Source: CAZPMO01 sp964587515
Lineage (GTDB): Bacteria; Pseudomonadota; Alphaproteobacteria; MPNO01
DNA length: 18,653 nucleotides
Reading direction: 5' to 3'
Assembly: GCA_964587515.1 (NCBI GenBank)
Contig: CAZPMO010000091.1
Coordinates: 1 to 18,653 of the forward strand
A program made the position numbers and the translations under genes. The notes beneath the pieces were generated by a model. It made no database searches. It saw only the letters and a program-made list of their open reading frames with translations, and was not told the origin of the DNA. Of the stretch, positions 1 to 8,230 are shown piece after piece (positions within the stretch are counted from its first letter, which is position 1; every line of letters starts with the position of its first letter).

Positions 1-1221
1 AGCAATGATGAAAAGACGGTTCTGCCGCCGCTTGAGACGCTCGACGGGTACGGCCGCCTGGGACCGGCGCCGGCAAGCGCGACGCCAATCCCCGGCAAAC
101 TGTTCGACGAGGCGCGCGCCGGCGCGCGGTCGCCGCCCGGATTCTACGGCAACGACGCGGCGCGGCGCGCGCTGAACCTGTCGGCCGGCATGACGGGGTT
201 GGCGGCGCTCGGAAACCTGCCGGGCGGCGTCGAACGCATCGGATATGCCGCCGCCGAGGCGCTCGATTTCAAGCCCTGGCTGTTGCTGGCCGCGCTGCTG
301 CTGGCGCTGGTCGATCTCGCGATCAGCTTCGTGCTGCGTGGTCTTGGCCCCGCGCCGTGGGCGCGGCGAAGCGCGACCGCGAGTCTCGCGATGCTGATTG
401 TTTTCGCCGCGCTCGCCGCGCCGGCGCTGGCGCAGAGCCCCGCGCTTGCGCAGAGTAACGTCGACGGTTCTCTCTCGACGGTTCCGCGCGGCCCCGATGT
501 GAAGGCCCTGCTTGCGACGCTCCAGACCCGGCTCGCCTATGTGCTGACCGGCGACCGCGGGATCGACGAGATTAGCCGCGCCGGACTTGCCGGTCTGACG
601 CGTGTGCTGCGGCGGCGCACCGCCGTCGAGCCCGGCGAGCCGCTGGGCGTCAACATCGAAACGGACGAGCTTGCCTTCCTGCCGCTACTGTACTGGGCGG
701 TGTCGCCGGGCCAGCGCCTGCTCAGCGATCGCGGCATGGAGAGGCTGAACCAGTATCTTCGCGGCGGCGGAACCATCCTGTTCGACACGCGCGAACGCAA
801 TGATTTCCAGACCGATTCCTTCGGCCGGGGCGGCGGCGCGAGCCAGCGGCTGCGGGCGCTGCTGCGTGGCCTCGACATTCCCAGTTTGATTCCCGTGCCG
901 CGCGATCACGTGATGACGAAGGCGTTCTATCTGTTGTCCGATTTCCCCGGCCGGTGGGTCGGCGGCGCGCTGTGGGTCGAGCGCCGCGGCGGGCGGCATA
1001 ACGACGGCGTGTCGTCGGTGATGATCGGTGCCAACGACTGGGCCGGTGCCTGGGCAATCGACGAATTCGGCTCTCCCATGCTGCCCGCCGTGCCGGGCGG
1101 CGACCGACAGCGCGAGATGGCCTATCGCTTCGGGGTCAACTGGGTGATGTACGCGCTGACCGGCAACTACAAGACCGATCAGGTGCACGTGCCGGCGATA
1201 TTCGAACGGCTGGGCCAGTAA
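1..1221 (+). CDS. DUF4159 domain membrane protein (5' end missing)
   Basis: The reading frame is open from base 1 and ends at TAA 1219-1221, so the window holds about the last 406 codons and the true start lies upstream. ATG 190 is an internal Met, since the preceding codons also encode plausible protein (a PPGFYGNDAARRALNL stretch). Two hydrophobic segments lie at about residues 89-113 and 128-143 of the visible part. They are followed by a long soluble region of DUF4159 type, with a GGGTILFDTRE strand and a C-terminal FGVNWVMYALTGNYK segment. In this family an N-terminal BatA-like membrane region normally precedes the part seen here. Such genes usually sit in operons with a MoxR ATPase, a DUF58 protein and a VWA/amidotransferase-like membrane protein; only the last is inside the window, starting 4 bases downstream. 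Biochemical role unknown; probably envelope-associated. Family assignment fairly sure. Confidence 0.82.
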   Translation, partial: SNDEKTVLPPLETLDGYGRLGPAPASATPIPGKLFDEARAGARSPPGFYGNDAARRALNLSAGMTGLAALGNLPGGVERIGYAAAEALDFKPWLLLAALLLALVDLAISFVLRGLGPAPWARRSATASLAMLIVFAALAAPALAQSPALAQSNVDGSLSTVPRGPDVKALLATLQTRLAYVLTGDRGIDEISRAGLAGLTRVLRRRTAVEPGEPLGVNIETDELAFLPLLYWAVSPGQRLLSDRGMERLNQYLRGGGTILFDTRERNDFQTDSFGRGGGASQRLRALLRGLDIPSLIPVPRDHVMTKAFYLLSDFPGRWVGGALWVERRGGRHNDGVSSVMIGANDWAGAWAIDEFGSPMLPAVPGGDRQREMAYRFGVNWVMYALTGNYKTDQVHVPAIFERLGQ

Positions 1222-1225
1222 TCCG

Positions 1226-3304
1226 ATGGATATGCTGACCGTCAATTTCGCGCCCATGTTTCCGTGGCCGGTGCTGGGCGCGGTCGCCGGGCTCGCCCTG
1301 ATCATCGCGGCGTACGGCGTCGTTCGCGGGGCGCGCGGCATGCTGTGGCGCACCATTGCGATCGCCGCGCTATGGCTCGCGCTGGCGAACCCGGTGCTGG
1401 TCGAGGAAGAACGCACGCCGATTAACGATGTCGCCGCCGTGGTCGTCGATGCGTCGGCCAGCCAGAAGGTCGCGCAGCGCCCGGCCCAGACCGAGGCCGC
1501 GCTGGCCCATGTCCGGGCCCGGCTGGCGTCCATGAAGCACCTGGACGTGCGCGTGATCCGCGCCGGCGCGCCGTCCGAACGCGCGGGGGCGCCGGTCGAC
1601 GGCACCCGCATCTTCGATCGCCTCGGCCGGGCGCTGGCCAATATCCCTAAAAAGCGCATGGCGGGCGCCATCCTGATTACCGACGGGCAGGTCCACGACG
1701 CGCCGGCCGACGGCGCGGCGCCGATCTTCGGCGGACCGGTCCATGTCATGTTGACCGGCGCGCGCGGCGAACGGGACCGCAAGCTGACCATCGAACATGC
1801 GCCGAGCTTCGCGCTGGTCGGCAAGCGCGGCGATATCCAGATCCGGGTCGTCGATGACTCTGCAGCTGGGGGCGGCGGCGGTGTCGCCCGCGTCAAGCTG
1901 AACCTCGACGGCAAACCCGGTCCCACCATCATGGCGCCGATCGGCGCGGCGCACACGATTCCCCTTAAGATCGAACATGCCGGCGCCAATATCATCCAGA
2001 TCGAGGTCGAACCCGCGCCGGGCGAACTGACGCTGGCCAACAACCGCGCCGTGGTGCAGATCAACGGTGTCCGCGAACGGCTGCGGGTGCTGCTGGTTTC
2101 CGGCGAACCGCATCCGGGCGAGCGCGTCTGGCGCAATCTGTTGAAGGCCGACCCGTCGGTCGATCTGGTGCATTTCACCATCTTGCGCCCGCCGGAAAAA
2201 CAGGACGCGACGCCGGTCCGCGAGCTGTCGCTGATCGCGTTTCCCATCCGTGAGCTGTTCGAGGTCAAACTGGCGGAATTCGATTTGATCATTTTCGACC
2301 GCTACCGCCGCCGTGGCGTGCTGCCGGCGATCTATCTCGACAATATCGTGCGTTACATCGAAAACGGCGGCGCGGTGCTGGAAGCCGCCGGGCCGGCTTT
2401 CGCCTCGACGCTGAGCCTGTTCCGCACGCCGTTGGGCGGCGTGCTGCCCGGCGCGCCCACCGGCAAGGTGTATGAACGCGGTCTCAAGGCCCGCCTGACG
2501 ACGACCGGCGGCCGCCATCCGGTGACCGCCGACCTGGTCGGGGCCGATGAGGCGCGGCCGCGCTGGGGCCGATGGTTCCGCCAGGTCGCGGTCAGCGCAC
2601 GCCGCGGCATGGCGCTGCTGAACGGCGTCGAGGATCGCCCGCTGCTGATCGTCGACCGGGTCGGCAAGGGTCGCGTGGCGCAGCTTCTCAGCGATCATAT
2701 CTGGCTGTGGGCGAGGGGATATGACGGCGGCGGGCCGCATTCGGAGTTGCTGCGCCGCCTGTCGCACTGGCTGATGAAGGAGCCGGACCTGGAGGAAAAC
2801 GATCTGCGCGCCATGGTCGACGGCAACAGCCTCATGGTGATCCGGCGCAGCGTGGAGCGCGACGAAACACCGGTCGAGATCACCTCGCCGTCCGGTGCCG
2901 TGCGCAAGGTGAAGCTCGAAGAAGGCGTCGGCGGCCGCGCCATCGCCACGGTGCCGGTTTCCGAGGTCGGCGTCTACCGGGTCGGCGACGGGCACCGCGC
3001 CACGCTGGCGGCGGTGGGCCAACTCAACCCGCGCGAGTTCTCCGACATGCGGGCGACGGCGGATTTGCTGGCCCCGACCATGGCGGCGACCGGCGGCGGC
3101 GTGCGCTGGATCGCCGACGGAATGCCCACCCTGCGCCGCGTACGCGCCGGCCGCGCGACGGCGGGAAGCGGCTGGTTCGGGCTGGTTGCGAACCGCGATT
3201 ACCGAGTCGACAGCGTGCGCGAGGCCTCGCTGTTGCCCGCGCTGGCCGTGCTGTTCCTCGCCTTCGGCGCCCTGATACTGGCCTGGCGCCGCGAAGGGCG
3301 TTAG
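1226..3304 (+). CDS. VWA/glutamine-amidotransferase-like membrane protein of the DUF4159 operon
   Basis: 692 residues, starting four bases after the DUF4159 stop, so almost certainly cotranscribed and translationally coupled. Two N-terminal membrane segments are visible (about residues 14-33 and 42-58), and a single C-terminal one near 670-687 ends in a basic WRREGR tail. The large region between them is therefore probably periplasmic. Just after the second membrane segment the DASAS sequence (D75, S77, S79) matches the DxSxS metal-site motif of von Willebrand A domains, and ILITDGQVHD further on fits a later VWA strand. A strand resembling class I amidotransferase-like folds (RVLLVSGEPHPG) follows in the middle, then an RYIENGGAVLEAAGP segment. 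I see no clear catalytic Cys-His-Glu triad, so enzymatic amidotransferase activity is doubtful. The family commonly accompanies MoxR/DUF58/DUF4159 genes. Exact function unknown. Confidence 0.75.
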   Translation: MDMLTVNFAPMFPWPVLGAVAGLALIIAAYGVVRGARGMLWRTIAIAALWLALANPVLVEEERTPINDVAAVVVDASASQKVAQRPAQTEAALAHVRARLASMKHLDVRVIRAGAPSERAGAPVDGTRIFDRLGRALANIPKKRMAGAILITDGQVHDAPADGAAPIFGGPVHVMLTGARGERDRKLTIEHAPSFALVGKRGDIQIRVVDDSAAGGGGGVARVKLNLDGKPGPTIMAPIGAAHTIPLKIEHAGANIIQIEVEPAPGELTLANNRAVVQINGVRERLRVLLVSGEPHPGERVWRNLLKADPSVDLVHFTILRPPEKQDATPVRELSLIAFPIRELFEVKLAEFDLIIFDRYRRRGVLPAIYLDNIVRYIENGGAVLEAAGPAFASTLSLFRTPLGGVLPGAPTGKVYERGLKARLTTTGGRHPVTADLVGADEARPRWGRWFRQVAVSARRGMALLNGVEDRPLLIVDRVGKGRVAQLLSDHIWLWARGYDGGGPHSELLRRLSHWLMKEPDLEENDLRAMVDGNSLMVIRRSVERDETPVEITSPSGAVRKVKLEEGVGGRAIATVPVSEVGVYRVGDGHRATLAAVGQLNPREFSDMRATADLLAPTMAATGGGVRWIADGMPTLRRVRAGRATAGSGWFGLVANRDYRVDSVREASLLPALAVLFLAFGALILAWRREGR

Positions 3305-3348
3305 TACTTGGTGACGGCTTCGCGGCCACCACCGGGTTAAAAGGCCAA

Positions 3349-4920
3349 ATGGTCAGGGGAGAAGATCTTGAATTCGAGTTGCCGGAGACGCTGAACCTCG
3401 GCGCCTATCTGCTCGACGTGAATCTGGAAGAGGGCAGGGGCGACAAGGTCGCGATCCATTACCGCGACCGCAGCTGGAGTTTTCTCGATCTGTGGCGGCT
3501 GACCAACCGGGTCGGCAACGTGCTGCGCGACCTCGGCGTCGAGCCCGAGAACCGGGTGCTGCTGATCCTCGGCGATTCGCCCGACTGGATCGCCGCCTGG
3601 CTGGCGACCATGAAAATCGGCGGCGTCGGCACCCATGCCTATACCTATCTCGGGGCCCATGATTACGCCTATATGCTGAAGCTGGTGCGGCCCAAGGTGG
3701 TGATCACCGACGAGACCACGCTGGACCGGGTGCGCGACGCGGCGCAAGGCCTGGCCCATCCCAAGGCGCTGCTGATCGCGGGCGACGGCGATTACGCCCT
3801 GCGCGAGGGCGAATACAGCCTTTCCGCGCTGGTCGCGGCGGCGGACGAGACGCTCGAGATCGAGCCCACCCACCGCGACGATCCCGCGTTCTGGAATTTC
3901 TCCAGCGGCACCACCGGCAACCCCAAGGGCGTGCCGCATATGCACCGCGACGGGGTGGTGGCCTACGAATCCTTCGATTACGTGCTGAAGTACCGCGCCG
4001 ATGACATCGTGCTCAGGGTGCCGAAGCTGTTCTTCCATTATGCGCGCGATCATCTGCTGTTTTCCCTGCGCAACGGCTCGGCCTCGGTGCTGCTGCCCGA
4101 ACGCACCACCACGGCGGCGATGTTCGAGTTGATCGGCAAGTACCGGCCGACGGTGCTGGTCAACGTGCCGACCATGATGCGCGCCATGATCCAGACGCCC
4201 GCGCGCGACCGCGCCGACCTCGGTTGCGTGCGCATGTGCATGTCGTCCGGCGAGATGCTGTCGGCGGAGCTGTCGCAAGAGTGGGTGGAGACGTTCGGCG
4301 GCGAGGTGGTCAACCGGTTCGGCTCGGCCGAGTCCGCGCTGGGCTATCTGTGCAACCGGCCGGGCGCGGTGGTGCCCGGCAGTTCCGGCACCGTGACCCC
4401 GCTGGTCGAGGTCAAGCTGATCGACGACCGGGGCGACGAGGTCGCGGCGGGCGAGCCCGGGCGGCTGATGGTGCGCAGCGACGCCACCGGGCTGTTCTAT
4501 GTGCGCGAGCACGAGAAATCGAAGGCCACCTTTCCCGGCGACGAGTGGCTCGATACCGGCGATATCTTCGTCCGGGACGAGAACGATTACTTCTGGTACG
4601 GCGGGCGCGCCGACGACATGGTGAAGGTCTCGGGCGTGTGGGTCTCGCCGCTGGAGATCGAGCGCGCGCTGCAGGAAAACGCGGCCGTCGCCGAAGCCGC
4701 GGTGCTGGGTGTCGACGACCATGACGGGCTGAAGAAGATCAAGGCCTTCGTGGTGGCGGCCGACGGCGCGGGTGCTGCAATGGAGGATGAGCTACGGCAA
4801 TATTGCAAGAAGCGTCTCGCGCCGCACAAATTCCCGTCCGTGGTCGAGCTGATGGACGAGCTGCCCATGACCGGCCAGGGAAAGATCGACCGCAAGCTGC
4901 TGCGCGAGCGCGGCCTGTGA
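3349..4920 (+). CDS. Benzoate-CoA ligase family acyl/aryl-CoA synthetase
   Basis: 523 residues, the usual length for this family. It is an ANL-superfamily adenylating enzyme, which activates a carboxylate with ATP to an acyl-AMP and transfers it to CoA. The phosphate-binding motif SSGTTGNPKG lies at residues 185-194. The hinge and A8 region YGGRADDMVKVSGVWVSP lies at 417-434, and the C-terminal catalytic lysine is K512 in GKIDRK. The segments PKLFFHYA, SGEMLSAEL, FGSAESALGYLCNRPG and VSPLEIE follow the pattern of bacterial benzoate-CoA ligases (BadA type), so an aromatic or small cyclic acid is the likely substrate; the exact acid cannot be read from sequence. The ribosome-binding site for ATG 3349 is weak. 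It lies 44 bases after the VWA gene and 19 bases before the FAD-subunit gene, so it forms the front of the molybdoenzyme operon and may read through from upstream. Cytoplasmic, no signal peptide. Confidence 0.88.
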   Translation: MVRGEDLEFELPETLNLGAYLLDVNLEEGRGDKVAIHYRDRSWSFLDLWRLTNRVGNVLRDLGVEPENRVLLILGDSPDWIAAWLATMKIGGVGTHAYTYLGAHDYAYMLKLVRPKVVITDETTLDRVRDAAQGLAHPKALLIAGDGDYALREGEYSLSALVAAADETLEIEPTHRDDPAFWNFSSGTTGNPKGVPHMHRDGVVAYESFDYVLKYRADDIVLRVPKLFFHYARDHLLFSLRNGSASVLLPERTTTAAMFELIGKYRPTVLVNVPTMMRAMIQTPARDRADLGCVRMCMSSGEMLSAELSQEWVETFGGEVVNRFGSAESALGYLCNRPGAVVPGSSGTVTPLVEVKLIDDRGDEVAAGEPGRLMVRSDATGLFYVREHEKSKATFPGDEWLDTGDIFVRDENDYFWYGGRADDMVKVSGVWVSPLEIERALQENAAVAEAAVLGVDDHDGLKKIKAFVVAADGAGAAMEDELRQYCKKRLAPHKFPSVVELMDELPMTGQGKIDRKLLRERGL

Positions 4921-4939
4921 ACAGCGGGAGGTAGCGCCC

Positions 4940-5824
4940 GTGCTGCTGGGATTGCCGGAATTCGAGTTTCAGTCGTGCGGCAGCGTCGCCGATGCGGTCG
5001 CGCTGCTGTCGCGCCACGGCGAAGACGCGCGCCTGCTGGCCGGCGGCACCGATCTGCTGATCCTGATGAAACACCGCCGCGCGGTGCCGCGCACCCTGAT
5101 CAACATCAAACGGATTCCGGGTCTCGACCATATAAGCGGGGACGCGGGCGGCGGGCTTCGCATCGGCGGGCTGGTCACCGCGCGCGACCTGGTGGAGGCA
5201 CCGGCCGATGGCGAGGCGCTCGCCATACTGGCCGGCACCGCGGCCAAGCTCGGCACCACGCAAATCCGCAATCTCGGGACCATCGGCGGCAACCTCGCCA
5301 ACGCCTCGCCGTCGGCCGAATTCGCGCCGGCTCTGCTGACCATGGACGCCTCGGTCACCTGCGTCGGACCCGGCGGCGAACGGGTGATCCCCCTCGATGA
5401 ATTTTTCCTGGAGCCCGGCAAATCGGCGCTGGCGCGTGACGAAATCCTCACCGAAATCGTGGCGCCGCCCCTTCCCGCCGGCGCGAAAGGCATCTATTTC
5501 AAACACAGCCTGCGCGAGATGGATGTGGCCATGGCCGCCGCCGCCGTGCTGGTCGCGCTCGACGGCGATGAGTGCCGCGAGATCCGGATTGCGCTGGGCG
5601 CCGTCGCGCCGACGCCCGGCCGCGCGCCGGCCGCCGAGGCGGTGCTGCGCGGCAAGCGGATTGACGCGGCGTTGCTGGACGAAGTGGCGCGGGTGGCGGC
5701 GTCGGAAGCCGCGCCGATCGACGATATCCGCGCCTTCGCGGATACCAGGCGCGAGGCGGTGCGGATCATGGTCCGGCGCGGGCTGGCCGCGACCATCGCC
5801 CGGGCGCGGGAGAATCACCGATGA
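4940..5824 (+). CDS. Xanthine-oxidase-family FAD-binding subunit (CoxM/HcrB-like)
   Basis: 294 residues. Start is GTG 4940, preceded by a good GGGAGGT ribosome-binding site at 4926-4932. The protein has the FAD-binding PCMH-type fold of the CoxM/XdhB/HcrB subunits: LAGGTDLL at residues 33-40 and LGTIGGN at 112-118 contact FAD in the family. A C-terminal CO-dehydrogenase flavoprotein domain runs from about residue 180 (KHSLREMDVAMAAAAV). It lacks the extra iron-sulfur insertion known from Thauera 4-hydroxybenzoyl-CoA reductase beta subunits, and no cysteine cluster is seen. Its stop codon overlaps the start of the next gene in an ATGA, which implies translational coupling and probably a stoichiometric complex with that protein. 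It would pass electrons between FAD and an external acceptor. No xanthine-oxidase-type Mo subunit gene lies in the window; the only partner is the DMSO-reductase-type fusion protein. Confidence 0.9.
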   Translation: MLLGLPEFEFQSCGSVADAVALLSRHGEDARLLAGGTDLLILMKHRRAVPRTLINIKRIPGLDHISGDAGGGLRIGGLVTARDLVEAPADGEALAILAGTAAKLGTTQIRNLGTIGGNLANASPSAEFAPALLTMDASVTCVGPGGERVIPLDEFFLEPGKSALARDEILTEIVAPPLPAGAKGIYFKHSLREMDVAMAAAAVLVALDGDECREIRIALGAVAPTPGRAPAAEAVLRGKRIDAALLDEVARVAASEAAPIDDIRAFADTRREAVRIMVRRGLAATIARARENHR

Positions 5825-8220
5825 GCCATGATGTCCGGCTGACCGTGAACGGCGAGGAACGCCGGCTCGACGTGGACGCCTGGCAGAGCCTGCTCGACGT
5901 GCTGACCGGCGATTTCCGACTGGCCAAGACCAAGGAAGGCTGCGGCATGGGCGAATGCGGCGCGTGTACGGTCTCCATGGACGGCGATCTGGTGAATTCG
6001 TGTCTGGTGCTGGCGGTCGACGCCGACGGTGCCGACATCGCGACCATGGAACAGGCGACGGTCGGCGCGCCCGGTTTCAATGCGGTGATGGAAGGTTTCA
6101 TCCACCCCGACCCCGGCGCGCGGCGCGCCGATTACGGACAAAGCGAGTCGAAATCCAGCGCGGAGGTCGCGACCTTTTGCCATCTCTGCCCCGGCCATTG
6201 CTCCATGACCGCCATCGTCGAGGACGGCCGCGTCGTCGACCTGGAGCCCGAGATGAAAAGCGGGCTCTACGCCGAACAATGCGCCCTCAACAAGGGGCGT
6301 TTCTCGATCCCCGAAATCCTCGGCCACAAGGACCGGCTGCTTTATCCGCAACGGCGCGTCGGCGAACGCGGCGAGGGCAGGTGGGAGCGCATCTCCTGGG
6401 ACGAGGCGCTCGACGCCGTCGCCGCGAAATTCAGCGACATCAAACGGATGCTGGGCCCCGAATCGGTGGCCTTCGGCCTCGGCGAGCCCAAGGGGATGGA
6501 GTTCGCCTTCGCCCAGCGCCTCGCCACCGCGTTCGGCACCCCCAGCGTGGTCACGCCGGGCTGGTCGTGCGGCATCCCCAAGGCGATGGCCGGCGCCTTC
6601 ACCAACGGCGCGGGCTCGGTGTGCGACGACGACGCGCCCTCGCAACTGATCGTGTTGTGGGGCAGCAACATGAACCACACCACCGGCGGCTTGCGGCGAG
6701 AAACGCTGGAGAAGGTGATCGAGGCCGGCGGTAAGCTGATCGTGGTCGATCCGCAGCGCACCGATGTGGCGAAACTCGCCGATCTGTGGATCCGCCCGCG
6801 CCCCGGCAGCGACGGCGCGCTGGCCGCCGGTATCCTGATGGTGATCATCGAGGACGAGCTTTACGATCATGCGATCGTCGCCGATCGCACCGTCGGGTTC
6901 GAGGAACTGAAGACGGAATTCGCGGGCATTTCGCTGGATGAGGTGGCGCGGCTGACCTGGGTGAAGCGCGCCCATATCGAGGAATTCGCGCGGGCGTATG
7001 CGGCCGCCCGCCCCGCCGCCATGCAGACCGGCAATGCGGTCGATCAGCTGGTCAACAGCTTCCAGACGGGGCGCGTGATCGCCATCATGCGCGCCATCTG
7101 CGGTCATCTCAACGTACCCGGCGGCGATGTGTTCCTGACAGCGCCCGATTATACCCGTCCCGGCAGCTTCTTCCTGCTGAACAAATATCCCCGCGACGCG
7201 AAGAAGATCATGGGCGAGAAATTCAAGTTCGCCCAGCGTTCGGCCTTCATCCCGCCCCATGTGCTGACCCGCGCGATCCTTCATGACGATCCGGTGCCCA
7301 TCAAGGCGGCCATGTTCATCCTGTCGAATCCGCTGGTTTCCTATCCCGATTCCAAGGAAACCTATCTGGCGCTGATGAAGCTCGATTTCATCGTGGTCTC
7401 GGAACTGTTCATGACGCCCACCGCCGCCCATGCCGATATCGTGTTGCCCGCCGCCTGGGGCATGGAGCACGAGGAGGTCGGCTATTGGCCCGGCTGGTAC
7501 GAGGAGATTCGCGCCCATCCGAAACTGGTGGATGCGCCCGGCGAGTGCAGGCCAGACACCTGGATCATCAACGAGCTCGCCAAGCGGCTGGGCCTGGGCG
7601 AGGATTTCTTCGACGACGACGACGACGCGCTGGACGCGATGCTGAAACCGAGCGGCATGGGCTACCGGGAATTCAAGGACACCCGCACGCTGCGCCCCAC
7701 CAAGGACTATAAGCGCCACGATTACCGCACCCCGTCGGGCAAGATCGAGATCTACTCGGAGCGGCTGGAGGAAATCGGCTACGCACCGCTGCCGCGCTGG
7801 GATGAGCTCAAGCGCATGCCGGAACTGCCCGATGAATTCCCGCTGCTGCTGACCAACGCCAAGGAAGAAGCCTATATGCTGACCGGCTACAAAAACGTCG
7901 CCTCGGTCCGCATCATGCGCCCCGAACCGCTGGTCGAACTGCACCCCGACACGGCCGCCGAATACGGGCTCGCCGAGGGCGACTGGATCAACATCGAGAC
8001 CGAGGCGGGCGCGATAAAGCAGCGGCTCGCCCTCAACCGGGGACTGGATGCGCGGGTCGTCATGGCGTCGTTCGGCTGGTGGTTCCCCGAACAGCCCGAG
8101 AGCGGCTATGGCTGGCGCGGCTCCAACATCAACATGCTGGTCCCCAGCGGCCCCGACTTCGATCCCTCCACCGGCGGCGTCACGCTCCGCGGCATCCCCT
8201 GCCGCGTCGCGCCGGGGTAG
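5821..8220 (+). CDS. Fusion molybdoenzyme: CoxS-type [2Fe-2S] domain plus DMSO-reductase-family catalytic subunit
   Basis: 799 residues, ATG overlapping the FAD-gene stop. Residues 1-95 are a plant-type ferredoxin domain of the xanthine-oxidase small subunit: C41, C46, C49 and C61 (C-x4-C-x2-C-x11-C, core GCGMGECGACTV). The helical second [2Fe-2S] domain that normally follows is absent. Instead, after a linker (about 97-117), C120, C123, C127 and C154 form the N-terminal [4Fe-4S] site of molybdopterin oxidoreductases, followed by the conserved NKG lysine. The catalytic body has a candidate cysteine Mo ligand, C250, in GWSCGIPK. Typical bis-MGD segments follow (WGSNMNHTTGG, HADIVLPAAWGMEHEE), and a dinucleotide-binding C-terminal domain begins near 673 and contains FGWWFPE. 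There is no twin-arginine signal, so it is probably cytoplasmic. An acidic run DDDDD lies near residue 600. Substrate unknown; the neighbouring aryl-CoA ligase points to aromatic metabolism. Architecture is clear, function is inferred. Confidence 0.9.
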   Translation: MSHDVRLTVNGEERRLDVDAWQSLLDVLTGDFRLAKTKEGCGMGECGACTVSMDGDLVNSCLVLAVDADGADIATMEQATVGAPGFNAVMEGFIHPDPGARRADYGQSESKSSAEVATFCHLCPGHCSMTAIVEDGRVVDLEPEMKSGLYAEQCALNKGRFSIPEILGHKDRLLYPQRRVGERGEGRWERISWDEALDAVAAKFSDIKRMLGPESVAFGLGEPKGMEFAFAQRLATAFGTPSVVTPGWSCGIPKAMAGAFTNGAGSVCDDDAPSQLIVLWGSNMNHTTGGLRRETLEKVIEAGGKLIVVDPQRTDVAKLADLWIRPRPGSDGALAAGILMVIIEDELYDHAIVADRTVGFEELKTEFAGISLDEVARLTWVKRAHIEEFARAYAAARPAAMQTGNAVDQLVNSFQTGRVIAIMRAICGHLNVPGGDVFLTAPDYTRPGSFFLLNKYPRDAKKIMGEKFKFAQRSAFIPPHVLTRAILHDDPVPIKAAMFILSNPLVSYPDSKETYLALMKLDFIVVSELFMTPTAAHADIVLPAAWGMEHEEVGYWPGWYEEIRAHPKLVDAPGECRPDTWIINELAKRLGLGEDFFDDDDDALDAMLKPSGMGYREFKDTRTLRPTKDYKRHDYRTPSGKIEIYSERLEEIGYAPLPRWDELKRMPELPDEFPLLLTNAKEEAYMLTGYKNVASVRIMRPEPLVELHPDTAAEYGLAEGDWINIETEAGAIKQRLALNRGLDARVVMASFGWWFPEQPESGYGWRGSNINMLVPSGPDFDPSTGGVTLRGIPCRVAPG

Positions 8221-8230
8221 GGGCGGGCGG

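Noticed and set aside
685..2292. Long open frame on the minus strand opposite the DUF4159/VWA genes
   Set aside because: GC-rich coding DNA often leaves the opposite strand open. The translation is low-complexity and Ser/Arg/Pro-rich, spans a gene boundary and resembles no protein, whereas the plus-strand products have clear domains.
3337..4722. 461-codon open frame antisense to the CoA ligase
   Set aside because: No recognisable motifs and composition typical of antisense frames; the plus strand encodes a complete ANL enzyme.
5821..6180. NuoG/formate-dehydrogenase-type N-terminal [2Fe-2S] extension
   Set aside because: Spacing C-x4-C-x2-C-x11-C and the GCGMGECGACTV core are of the xanthine-oxidase small-subunit type, and no His-Cys3 [4Fe-4S] site follows as in NuoG-like proteins.
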